DNA from: Leishmania donovani
Lineage: Eukaryota; Euglenozoa; Kinetoplastea; Trypanosomatida; Trypanosomatidae
NCBI RefSeq assembly: GCF_000227135.1
Contig: NC_018235.1
Coordinates: 317,814 to 334,369, forward strand
DNA length: 16,556 bases
Direction of reading: 5' to 3'
Positions 7,292 to 15,677 of the stretch are shown here, piece after piece. The position numbers and the translations under genes are program-made. How positions within the stretch are numbered: the first letter of the stretch is position 1; each line of letters opens with the position of its first letter. The notes under the pieces were generated by a model. That model was not told the origin of the DNA, did no database searches, and was given only the letters and a program-made list of their open reading frames with translations.

Positions 7292-8539
7292 ATGTCGAGA
7301 CTTCGCCGCACCAGCGTGCCGCTCTACTTTCACACACTGACGGCTTGTGCGCTCCTCGACTCACATCGCTCCCTCTGGAGCGGCACCGACGGCACCATCG
7401 CGTCCGCCTGCGTGCGCCTTGACAACATCGATCTCATCGGCTGCGTTGGCGACACCGCTGCGGCCAAGCCTCCTTATGCGCGGTATGTCGGTAAGTTCTT
7501 TGGTAACAGCGCGAGCGCCGCTGCTGCTGGCGGCAGCATCACGTCCATGATTCCTGGAGTCGTCTACGCCGTTCACCTGCAGCACCTCTTTCTGCCGCTC
7601 ATCATCGAGATCGGCTTTGGCGTCCACATTGAACACGATAAGAGCGAGGAGTACCTCAGCGGCTTGGTGGGTGGCGTCTTCGTGCGCGTGAACGGCAACG
7701 GAGCGTATAGAACGCTGCTGCTGGACAGCAGCGGCTTCAACGTGGCTGGTCCCGCGGAGACGATAATCCCACCAGAAGGCCGACCGAAAATCCTGAGCAC
7801 AGCTGAGCACCGCGAGGTGGTGGAACGGTTTCACACGGCCTGCTTGGCGCACATTCCGCAAGAGGGGCCCCTGCGCGTGCTGGACGAATCGAGGCGGCAT
7901 AGAGACCACCATCGATGGGTGCTGCAGCTTTTGAAAAAGCGGGTAGCCGAGCGCGGCTTGCGCTGCGATTCCATCAACTGCAGCGGTGTGGTCAGCGCGG
8001 TTATGGCGCTTTCGCGTATCGCCTTCGCGTTGGAGCACCATTTGATGACTCATCGCAGAGAGCAACGTACACTTCAGCTCGCAAGCGCCACTAACTCGCT
8101 CACGCACACGTCAAATCGCATCCGTAGCGTCCTTTTATGGCCTCATCGGTGCCGCAGCACATTACTTCGCAACAAAGAGAAGAGAATACAGTTTTCCAGT
8201 TGGTGCCGTAGCGTCCCTGCAGCGCCGTGCGCGCGGAGGCTGCGCGGGGGCAGTAGCTCGCGGCGGGTGTACAAGGGCGCGGTCGCGCTGGCGTGCGACG
8301 GTCGTCTGTGCGATCTCGCCCGGGAGGTGGCCATGGAGCCGCTGACCGTGGCAGGCGCTGGGCTGCCGCGCCGCGACGCCTGCACGAGTCCCGTGCTCGA
8401 CCGCGAGCGCAGGCACTCGCCTACGCGCAGCACACTTTGTGGGCCCCGTCAGCCCCAGCCGCATCATCGACATCATCGGAACGAGCAGCAGCGATTTGGA
8501 CGAGCTGTTTGCCGCCGTGCACCAAGGCCGCGGCGGGCG
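7292..8539 (+). pseudogene. Degenerate tuzin copy lacking the P-loop region (tuzin remnant 3)
   Basis: An ATG at 7292 opens a frame that stays open to the gap at 8540. Tuzin homology is clear in LSGLVGGVFVRVNGNG and EHREVVERFHTACL, then RHRDHHRWVLQLLKKRVAER and a poor transmembrane region. About 35 codons that in intact tuzins contain GWRAERLYLLE (the second half of the SAM-like segment) are missing. The whole P-loop region is also absent: THTSNR (near 8102-8119) is followed, after about 120 poorly matching bases, by LRGGSSSRRVYKGAVALACD (8240 onward). Homology then moves to a second frame near 8395 (AQALAYAQHTL) and a third near 8433 (IIGTSSSDLDELFAA). The C-terminal part would fall in the gap. 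A truncated product is possible, but nucleotide binding is not expected. Confidence 0.82.
8234..8491. repeat. 258-bp direct repeat, copy 1 (tuzin remnant)
   Basis: By eye this segment is identical to 14222-14479. It covers the post-P-loop part of the tuzin homology with its frame disruptions. Copy 2 is cut by a gap, so the true repeat may extend further. Upstream of 8225 the two loci diverge. Confidence 0.92.
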
Positions 8540-8930
8540 NNNNNNNNNNNNNNNNNNNNNNNNNNNNNNNNNNNNNNNNNNNNNNNNNNNNNNNNNNNNN
8601 NNNNNNNNNNNNNNNNNNNNNNNNNNNNNNNNNNNNNNNNNNNNNNNNNNNNNNNNNNNNNNNNNNNNNNNNNNNNNNNNNNNNNNNNNNNNNNNNNNNN
8701 NNNNNNNNNNNNNNNNNNNNNNNNNNNNNNNNNNNNNNNNNNNNNNNNNNNNNNNNNNNNNNNNNNNNNNNNNNNNNNNNNNNNNNNNNNNNNNNNNNNN
8801 NNNNNNNNNNNNNNNNNNNNNNNNNNNNNNNNNNNNNNNNNNNNNNNNNNNNNNNNNNNNNNNNNNNNNNNNNNNNNNNNNNNNNNNNNNNNNNNNNNNN
8901 NNNNNNNNNNNNNNNNNNNNNNNNNNNNNN
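8540..8930. other. Assembly gap (391 N)
   Basis: These are unsequenced bases. Judging by the intact tuzins, about 270 bases of tuzin C-terminal homology plus the start of the intergenic region should lie here. Confidence 0.98.
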
Positions 8931-9390
8931 GCCAGGGCCGCGACGGAGGAGGTGTGTATGTGTGTGCGTGTGTGTGTCGCTGTCTTTCCTCGCGCTGTTG
9001 TCGTGGATGCTTCTTCTGCTCTCTGGTGCTGTGAAGGGTGGCGCACGGGTGACGGGGTTGGCGGGTGGTGGCGCGGCGGTGCAGGATGGAGGGTGCTGGA
9101 GCCGTGCCGCACAGGCACGCCGAGGCCCCTCCGTCCCCCTCTGCACGCACCGCGCACCACAGGCCTCACACAGGCGCGCCTAGGACAGCGCAAGGGAGAA
9201 AGAAAGCAGCAAGCAACCGCGGGCGACAATTTGTGCCACGGCGGTCCTTTGCGCTCTCTCTTCCTCCCGTCCCTCGCCCCGGCTGTGCGCCGCGGCGGCG
9301 TGTCTGACACCCACCGGCCCCCTCTCCCTATGCTTGTGTGTATGCCAGCAGGTGGCCCACCCGCCCCAGCTGTGCACGACTCGCAGTCGT
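8931..9390. other. Intergenic region between tuzin remnant and amastin A
   Basis: I see no gene here. It has a GT-rich run near 8952-8977 and mixed GC-rich sequence leading into the amastin leader. The duplicate of this stretch in the second repeat unit is hidden in the gap at 14480-15382. Confidence 0.6.
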
Positions 9391-9481
9391 CTTTGCCTGT
9401 CCCCTCACCACTCCCCCCCCGCACACTTCTCGCTCTGCCTCTCTCTCCTCCCCGCCCCCAAAACAAACGCGCACGGGCAAG
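9391..9481 (+). promoter_or_regulatory. Candidate polypyrimidine tract and spliced-leader acceptor of amastin A
   Basis: A strong CT-rich run (about 9391-9459, with an 8-C stretch) is followed by the first AG at 9480-9481, about 205 bases before the amastin ATG. The leader between them contains no ATG. The same signal recurs in the other leader copies. A second CT-rich run nearer the ATG (about 9548-9592) may give a shorter leader. Confidence 0.6.
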
Positions 9482-9685
9482 CGCACAGCAACAAGAAGCG
9501 CGTGCACACGCAGCAGCAACAAAGACATCCCTTTGCCAGGACTCGACTCCCCTCCGCTCTCCCACTCGCTCACCCTCGCCGCCCTCCTCGCCAGCTCCGC
9601 TGCGCCATCTCGACCCCCTTGCCATTTCACCCCCCCCTCCGTCCACATCTGCTTTACATCCGTTTTCCGGTGTGAGCGTGCGAAG

Positions 9686-9689
9686 ATGG
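9686..9689 (+). CDS. Delta-amastin A, start codon only before the gap
   Basis: The amastin leader ends in an ATG followed by G and then the gap. Only the first codon and one base are visible. ATGG matches amastin E (ATGGCG) rather than amastin B (ATGACT), and the C-run differs from B, so this is probably a separate gene rather than the overlapping end of B. Its body is missing in the 99-N gap, which cannot hold a whole amastin at its stated length. Confidence 0.6.
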
Positions 9690-9788
9690 NNNNNNNNNNN
9701 NNNNNNNNNNNNNNNNNNNNNNNNNNNNNNNNNNNNNNNNNNNNNNNNNNNNNNNNNNNNNNNNNNNNNNNNNNNNNNNNNNNNNNNN
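9690..9788. other. Assembly gap (99 N) inside the amastin array
   Basis: Exactly 99 N, the same length as two other gaps in the window, so probably a placeholder for unknown length. Both flanks carry the same amastin leader, the typical situation where a repeat could not be resolved. Confidence 0.97.
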
Positions 9789-10109
9789 CTGTGCACGACT
9801 CGCAGTCGTCTTTGCCTGTCCCCTCACCACTCCCCCCCCGCACACTTCTCGCTCTGCCTCTCTCTCCTCCCCGCCCCCAAAACAAACGCGCACGGGCAAG
9901 CGCACAGCAACAAGAAGCGCGTGCACACGCAGCAGCAACAAAGACATCCCTTTGCCAGGACTCGACTCCCCTCCGCTCTCCCACTCGCTCACCCTCGCCG
10001 CCCTCCTCGCCAGCTCCGCTGCGCCATCTCGACCCCCTTGCCATTTCACCCCCCCCCCTCCGTCCACATCTGCTTTACATCCGTTTTCCGGTGTGAGCGT
10101 GCGAAGATG
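9789..10109. repeat. Amastin leader repeat, copy 2
   Basis: This is nearly identical to 9370-9688 at an offset of 419, with two extra C in the homopolymer before TCCGTCC. It ends at the start codon of amastin B and begins directly at a gap edge. Confidence 0.93.
9810..9900 (+). promoter_or_regulatory. Candidate polypyrimidine tract and spliced-leader acceptor of amastin B
   Basis: Same CT-rich run and first AG (9899-9900) as in the other leader copies. The leader to ATG 10107 has no upstream ATG. Confidence 0.6.
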
Positions 10110-10671
10110 ACTTACAGGATCGGCATGCTTCTCTATGCCCTCCTCCAGTTCTTCGCGTTTCTCTTGGTGCTGGTGGGCACGCCGATCGACATGTTTCGCG
10201 CCAATGATACAAGCAGGATTGGCAACACGCCGTGTCTGACCTTGTGGGGCGGAAAGGACAAGTGCTACAGCACCATCTACAACGTGAAGTCGGACGATCT
10301 GTGGGCGAACTGCCCGGACCGCCGCCTCCAGTTCCGCGTTGCCCAGGCACTCGCTGTCATTTCCATCGTCGTGTACGGCTTGGCTTTCATCCTCGGCTTC
10401 ATTGCACTGTGCTGCTGCTTTTGCCTCCGCTGGGTCTGCCTGACGCTCAACATCCTTGGCTTCGGCACCTTGGGCGTCGTCTGGGCGCTCATGGTGGTGG
10501 CCTACTACAAGGATGGCGGCAGAGACTGCGCACGCGAAAACCTGGACCATCAATTTGGTGCCGGTTTCATTCTCCTCGTGGTGGCCTGGTGCCTGAATAC
10601 CATAGACATCTGGTTTCTGCTGCTAGAGTGCGAGGCTGGGTACGCAACCGAGGAGGCAGTCCGTGCGCAAG
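10107..10671 (+). CDS. Delta-amastin-like surface glycoprotein B (3' end in gap)
   Basis: 188 codons are visible before the gap; amastins are usually about 175-200 aa, so only the last few residues and the stop are probably missing. Four transmembrane segments lie at about 5-27, 80-104, 109-133 and 149-173. The segment C-LTLWGGKDK-C (43-53) corresponds to the amastin signature motif in the first extracellular loop, with a lysine just before the second cysteine. After the fourth membrane segment a hydrophilic tail follows, which amastin E lacks. Amastins are abundant surface proteins of the intracellular amastigote and are related in fold to claudin/PMP22 proteins. Expression is normally controlled through the 3' UTR, which is not visible here. 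The start is the first ATG after the likely splice acceptor. Confidence 0.93.
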
Positions 10672-10770
10672 NNNNNNNNNNNNNNNNNNNNNNNNNNNNN
10701 NNNNNNNNNNNNNNNNNNNNNNNNNNNNNNNNNNNNNNNNNNNNNNNNNNNNNNNNNNNNNNNNNNNNNN
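10672..10770. other. Assembly gap (99 N) between amastins B and D
   Basis: Placeholder-length gap. It must contain the end of B, an intergenic region and the first 89 or so codons of D, together much longer than 99 bases, so the true distance is larger than drawn. Confidence 0.97.
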
Positions 10771-11085
10771 TACGGCTTGGCTTTCATCCTCGGCTTCATT
10801 ATGCTGTTCTGCTGCTTTTGCCTCCGCTGGGTCTGCCTGACGCTCAACATCCTTGGCTTCGGCACCTTGGGCGTCGTCTGGGCGCTCATGGTGGTAGTCT
10901 ACTACAAGGATGACGGCCTATTTTGCCCGAGGGTGAGCAGCCGCTTCGATTTTGGTTTCGGTTTCATTCTCCTCGTGGTGGCCTGGTGCCTGAATATCAT
11001 CGACATCTGGTTTCTGGTGCTCCCGTGCACTGTCGGTGACTCAGGCGCTCGCCAATCACTGTCTCAAGATCCGAAGGAACAGTAG
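10771..11085 (+). CDS. Delta-amastin-like surface glycoprotein D (C-terminal part)
   Basis: 104 codons plus a stop (11083-11085). The N-terminal half is lost in the preceding gap. The visible part starts at the residue matching Tyr90 of amastins B and E and includes most of the second membrane segment, the third and fourth segments and the loop between them (DDGLFCPRVSSRFDF). Completed by analogy, the protein would be about 193 aa. It differs from B at LFCCFC, in the second loop and in the tail, so it is not the same gene split by the gap. The tail (VGDSGARQSLSQDPKEQ) is hydrophilic and probably cytoplasmic. No disruptions are seen in the visible frame. Confidence 0.9.
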   Translation, partial: YGLAFILGFIMLFCCFCLRWVCLTLNILGFGTLGVVWALMVVVYYKDDGLFCPRVSSRFDFGFGFILLVVAWCLNIIDIWFLVLPCTVGDSGARQSLSQDPKEQ

Positions 11086-12090
11086 GAGGAAGAACGCAGG
11101 AGGAAGCGGCGCTCATGTCAGCGAGAGAGGGCGCTAGGGCTGCTGGTTCCGGTCTCTGCCTCGCACCGGCTTCTCTCTCGCGCTGCCCTCTCGTGCGTGC
11201 GCGTGCGGCGCGCCCCACGCGCTCTCGAGGCGGCGCAGACGTGCTCCCACACACACGCACAGGCCCCAGCACACAGCCCGAGGAGCCGCTCTCGCTCCCA
11301 TTGTCCTCGCGTCTCTTCTCGAGCGCTTTCCTCCATCTCAACCGTTATGGCGGTGTGCGCGAATATGCTCTGACGTGTGGATGGCGGTGTGGCACGTAGG
11401 AAGGAACATGGTACGGTGTGCCGATGGTTTGCCTCTCTCGTGCTCACGTCATGTCATGCGCGGCGCGTCTTTTCCTTCGCCGCTTGCCTGCTCTCCATCT
11501 GCACAAGGATGTGCGCTGTGTAGATGGCAGCGCGCATCCGGCGCCGGCAAGCCCATCCATGCCCCCGTCCCCCCTCCCCGCCCTCACGCTCGCCCGGCGC
11601 ACCCTTGGCGGAGCGGAGAAGCGAGATGGTGGCGCCGTCGCCGCAGGCCGGCGAATCGGCGAGGGAAAACGAGGGCGAAAGAGAGAAGAGAACAGCCGAA
11701 GCGGGAGTGGAAGGGGGACGGAGAAGGGGGGGTGACGGAGGCGCTCGTGAGACGGGAGTGGGAGGGAGGGAGGAGTCAGAGAGGCCTATGCGCACGCGCG
11801 CGAAACAGGAGAAGCGGCCGCGGCCCTCCTCCCTCCCCTCCGTCCACCTCGCCTTTCTCTTGCTGCGGCGGCACCCCGGTGCTCCTCGCACTGGCGAGAG
11901 GACGACGCAGAGCACCGCAGCGACATGGAAGGCGCCGAGCAGCGTCTCTGCCGCACTCCCGGCTGTCGGTGCTTCGCCTTCTCTCTTCGTTGTGCGCGTG
12001 TTTGCCCTTCTTTTCGTTGCGCTCTCTCTGCGCGTGTGCAGACGCAAGAGGCCGATGGGCTGGGTGGGGAAGCGAGCAGCGGCAGCAAGT

Positions 12091-12115
12091 GCACACACAC
12101 ACACACGCACACGCA
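12091..12115. repeat. CA-rich dinucleotide run
   Basis: CA repeats interrupted by two CG steps. Typical intergenic simple sequence. Confidence 0.9.
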
Positions 12116-12749
12116 CGAGGCAATGAGGGGGAAAAGGAAGGAGCGAAGAAGTGCAGAGCGGAAGGGGCCCATGCGAAACGGAAAAGATGAACAACGAACG
12201 AGAGACGTGGCTGCTTTCCTCTTCGCTGCAGCTCGTGCCCGTGCCCGTGTCTGCGTGTGCTTGTGCCTGTGTGCGCGCTCCGCCCCTCCATCTCGTCGCC
12301 TCTCCTGTGCTTTATCTTCGTCACTTCTCTCACTTCGTGGCTACACCGCTGGACCCTCAAGGCTCCGATGTCAAGAGTCTCCCTACCGTACTATGGAGTG
12401 CAGCAGCTTGAGGCGACTCAGGTGGAAGCATGGCATGCGGGCCGTGTGCAGGGTCTCAGAGGGCCCTGACCCGAAGCTGGCCGACTTCCTCCTTGAGCTC
12501 ATCCGGCATTTACCTGTACCCGTCCCCTATTACCTGCGCGGCAGGCGCCACCACCTCCGCCCACGAGCAGCACCCTGAGCGCGGCTCGCCCCAGACGGCC
12601 CGGATTTAGCTGCAGTGCAACAGAGGTCGGTGGACCGTAGCGCGCGCGTCTACTTGCGGGCCTGCCTGCGATGGCGTGACACGCTGAAAGCGCGCATTCC
12701 GTTGCCCCGCCACGCAGGCAAACGATAAGCAGAACGAGAAGGGAGTGCG

Positions 12750-12768
12750 CACACACACACACACACAA
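12750..12768. repeat. CA dinucleotide microsatellite
   Basis: Uninterrupted CA/AC run of about 19 bases followed by an A-rich patch. Confidence 0.9.
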
Positions 12769-13164
12769 AACGGCCAAATGCAAAACGCCCCGCATCCGCT
12801 TGCTCGCCCGACCGCCGCCGCCGCCCGTCTTCTTCGGCTGAAAAGACGGCGTGCGTGCGCCTTTCTCCCCTTCCCCGTTGCGTTATTGTTTTATGCTTTT
12901 TTTTCTGTGCCGTCTTCCGGCGCGCGTTTCTCGCTTCTCCGCCCCTTCTCGCTTTCGCTCCTCGACTCGTCCACCCCAGCAGCGTCACCGCCCTCCCTCC
13001 CTCCCCTCGGAGAGGAGGGGCAGAGGGGACGCCGAGCTCTGCGCCGCTGCCAATGGTCGGGCTGCGCTATGTGCGCGCGTGTGTGCGTTCTCGTACGTCG
13101 GTGTATGCCCGTAGATGCATGCACATGCATAACTACACATATGCAGACGCGTGTGCCTTCGGGC

Positions 13165-13311
13165 AGCGCAGCCTCTTTCTGCTCCCACTCCCCTTCACCT
13201 GCCCTTCTTCTCTCCCCCTGTACGTACGTGTGTGCGGGACGCCTGCGTCGCTTCTCCCCACTCGCTGCCTCGTCCGCGCGACTCGTCCACTGCACACGCG
13301 CAAACGGGCAG
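13165..13311 (+). promoter_or_regulatory. Candidate polypyrimidine tract and acceptor upstream of tuzin remnant 4
   Basis: A CT-rich run (about 13165-13225, with a second at 13248-13275) is followed by AG at 13310-13311, about 54 bases before the ATG at 13365. A further AG lies at 13332-13333. This arrangement mirrors that of the intact tuzin at 4406 and suggests that the processing signal has outlived the reading frame. Confidence 0.4.
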
Positions 13312-13364
13312 GCACGCCCATACCCACATAAAGGTACGCGCTCTCGTACACTCAGCTGAGCGCA

Positions 13365-14479
13365 ATGCTGAGCGGCATCGCCGGCATCCGTCGGTGCGCG
13401 GCACGTGGGGCAGGCGGTGCTGCTGCTGCCCGTACCTCTGGTGCGGCTGCGTCCGCATCCCCCAAAGTCCCTTCTTTGCTCTGATTGCTCGCCCGCCTCG
13501 GGCGCTGGTGGCGGGAGCGCGCATTTCATGCTGTGGCGCCCCACGCGCCCGGGCGCCTCACCGGCAAGATGTCGGAGACGGCGCACCGGGTGAGGGCCCT
13601 GCGGGCTGGCAGGAAGGGCCGCGCCGGTGTGCTCCGTCGTGGCGACGAGCCTCGAGGACGATGCCGCCCGCGCCGCGGCCGTGGTGCAGTCCGGCATGCA
13701 CACGATGGGCACCGTCGCCAGGGTGGAGCGCATTGCGGCGCGGGAGCCGCCGAGTAGGATGTTGCACCGCGCGAGGCTGCTGGGGCTAGTAAGGCCGCTG
13801 CGCTCCTGCGCGCACGACCCGCGCGACGTCGAGGCCATCGCGCTGATCCTGTTTGGCCGCGGCTGGCGGGCGGAGCGGCTGTGACTGCCGGGGAGGGCGG
13901 GCCCCTCGCCGTGTGTGTTTGCGTCGAAGCTCGAGCAGGACGGCATTAGCGAGAGGGCGCAGCGGATGAAGGAGGGGAGTCTTCGCCGTGCCCCGGCCAA
14001 GTACAAGGGCACCATGAGCTGCATGTTCGGCGTGTCTGCGGTCCGTGACGTCTTCACGATGAACCGCCGCGCCCACCGGCGGCAGCAGCGGGGCCATCAG
14101 CTCAAGACAGCCATCGAGACCCCCTCCAAGGCCGTACGGTGATCCCAGGGCGAGGGTGTGCTGGCGACGGCCGACGATGCTCTCGCCGTGAAGCGCAAGG
14201 ATGAGGAGGCGGCGGTGCGCACGGAGGCTGCGCGGGGGCAGTAGCTCGCGGCGGGTGTACAAGGGCGCGGTCGCGCTGGCGTGCGACGGTCGTCTGTGCG
14301 ATCTCGCCCGGGAGGTGGCCATGGAGCCGCTGACCGTGGCAGGCGCTGGGCTGCCGCGCCGCGACGCCTGCACGAGTCCCGTGCTCGACCGCGAGCGCAG
14401 GCACTCGCCTACGCGCAGCACACTTTGTGGGCCCCGTCAGCCCCAGCCGCATCATCGACATCATCGGAACGAGCAGCAG
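13365..14479 (+). pseudogene. Degenerate tuzin copy with multiple stops (tuzin remnant 4)
   Basis: An ATG at 13365 gives 39 codons with an N-terminus (MLSGIAGIRRCAARGAGG) like that of the intact tuzin 2, then a stop at 13482-13484. Homology resumes in another frame: ALILFGRGWRAERL (to 13881) matches the SAM-like segment, followed at once by TGA (13882-13884) where intact copies have Tyr. The same frame continues with PAKYKGTMSCMFGVSAV, matching the transmembrane segment, and HQLKTAIETPSKAVR, then TGA at 14140-14142. The P-loop region is missing. From about 14222 the sequence is identical to the tuzin remnant at 8234-8491 and runs into the 903-N gap. At least two premature stops and frame changes make it a pseudogene. 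Unless there is extensive recoding, no full-length product is possible. Confidence 0.85.
14222..14479. repeat. 258-bp direct repeat, copy 2 (tuzin remnant)
   Basis: By eye identical to 8234-8491 (offset 5988), while the flanking upstream sequences of the two tuzin remnants differ strongly. The right edge is set by the gap, so the repeat may continue. Confidence 0.92.
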
Positions 14480-15382
14480 NNNNNNNNNNNNNNNNNNNNN
14501 NNNNNNNNNNNNNNNNNNNNNNNNNNNNNNNNNNNNNNNNNNNNNNNNNNNNNNNNNNNNNNNNNNNNNNNNNNNNNNNNNNNNNNNNNNNNNNNNNNNN
14601 NNNNNNNNNNNNNNNNNNNNNNNNNNNNNNNNNNNNNNNNNNNNNNNNNNNNNNNNNNNNNNNNNNNNNNNNNNNNNNNNNNNNNNNNNNNNNNNNNNNN
14701 NNNNNNNNNNNNNNNNNNNNNNNNNNNNNNNNNNNNNNNNNNNNNNNNNNNNNNNNNNNNNNNNNNNNNNNNNNNNNNNNNNNNNNNNNNNNNNNNNNNN
14801 NNNNNNNNNNNNNNNNNNNNNNNNNNNNNNNNNNNNNNNNNNNNNNNNNNNNNNNNNNNNNNNNNNNNNNNNNNNNNNNNNNNNNNNNNNNNNNNNNNNN
14901 NNNNNNNNNNNNNNNNNNNNNNNNNNNNNNNNNNNNNNNNNNNNNNNNNNNNNNNNNNNNNNNNNNNNNNNNNNNNNNNNNNNNNNNNNNNNNNNNNNNN
15001 NNNNNNNNNNNNNNNNNNNNNNNNNNNNNNNNNNNNNNNNNNNNNNNNNNNNNNNNNNNNNNNNNNNNNNNNNNNNNNNNNNNNNNNNNNNNNNNNNNNN
15101 NNNNNNNNNNNNNNNNNNNNNNNNNNNNNNNNNNNNNNNNNNNNNNNNNNNNNNNNNNNNNNNNNNNNNNNNNNNNNNNNNNNNNNNNNNNNNNNNNNNN
15201 NNNNNNNNNNNNNNNNNNNNNNNNNNNNNNNNNNNNNNNNNNNNNNNNNNNNNNNNNNNNNNNNNNNNNNNNNNNNNNNNNNNNNNNNNNNNNNNNNNNN
15301 NNNNNNNNNNNNNNNNNNNNNNNNNNNNNNNNNNNNNNNNNNNNNNNNNNNNNNNNNNNNNNNNNNNNNNNNNNNNNNNNNN
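14480..15382. other. Assembly gap (903 N)
   Basis: Both edges match points 901 bases apart in the first unit (8491 and 9392). The missing sequence is therefore probably a second copy of 8492-9391: the tuzin C-terminal remnant plus the intergenic region before an amastin leader. Confidence 0.98.
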
Positions 15383-15472
15383 TTTGCCTGTCCCCTCACC
15401 ACTCCCCCCCCGCACACTTCTCGCTCTGCCTCTCTCTCCTCCCCGCCCCCAAAACAAACGCGCACGGGCAAG
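15383..15472 (+). promoter_or_regulatory. Candidate polypyrimidine tract and spliced-leader acceptor of amastin E
   Basis: CT-rich run followed by the first AG at 15471-15472. No ATG lies between it and the amastin start at 15674, giving a leader of about 200 bases. Confidence 0.6.
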
Positions 15473-15677
15473 CGCACAGCAACAAGAAGCGCGTGCACAC
15501 GCAGCAGCAACAAAGACATCCCTTTGCCAGGACTCGACTCCCCTCCGCTCTCCCACTCGCTCACCCTCGCCGCCCTCCTCGCCAGCTCCGCTGCGCCATC
15601 TCGACCCCCTTGCCATTTCACCCCCCCCGTCCACATCTGCTTTACATCCGTTTTCCGGTGTGAGCGTGCGAAGATGG
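15383..15677. repeat. Amastin leader repeat, copy 3
   Basis: Matches 9392-9689 at offset 5991, three bases shorter because TCC is missing after the 8-C run. It leads directly into amastin E. Confidence 0.93.

Larger units (their letters stand above)
9370..9689. repeat. Amastin leader repeat, copy 1
   Basis: This block of about 320 bases leads into an amastin start codon. It is repeated at 9789-10109 (offset 419) and 15383-15677 (offset 5991). By eye the copies differ mainly at one C-run before TCCGTCC (8 C here, 10 C in copy 2; copy 3 has 8 C and lacks the TCC) and after the start codon. Confidence 0.93.
11086..13364. other. Long intergenic region and amastin D 3' UTR
   Basis: There is no convincing gene in these 2.28 kb. 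Delta-amastin mRNAs are known to have long 3' UTRs with stage-specific control elements, sometimes including SIDER2 retroposon-derived sequence, so much of this may be 3' UTR. Visible parts are a CT/CG-rich stretch after the stop, a purine-rich G-heavy block (about 11620-11800), CA runs at 12091-12115 and 12750-12768, a less biased block at about 12405-12740, and CT-rich tracts at about 12850-13010 and 13165-13225. Open frames on both strands give Arg/Ser/Pro-rich low-complexity translations. Confidence 0.65.

Noticed and set aside
9370..10109. Repeated amastin leader as a CRISPR-like or mobile element
   Set aside because: The repeats are duplicated gene leaders in a tandem gene array. There are no regular spacers, no terminal inverted repeats and no transposase.
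11375..12190. Open frame of 271 codons in the amastin 3' region
   Set aside because: It begins at a non-ideal position in a G/A-skewed block. The translation is Arg/Glu/Pro low complexity ending in CA-repeat-derived His-Thr, with no homology I recognise.
12891..14057. 388-codon minus-strand open frame
   Set aside because: It crosses the intergenic CT tract and the tuzin remnant on the opposite strand. Its composition reflects base skew and it has no domain.
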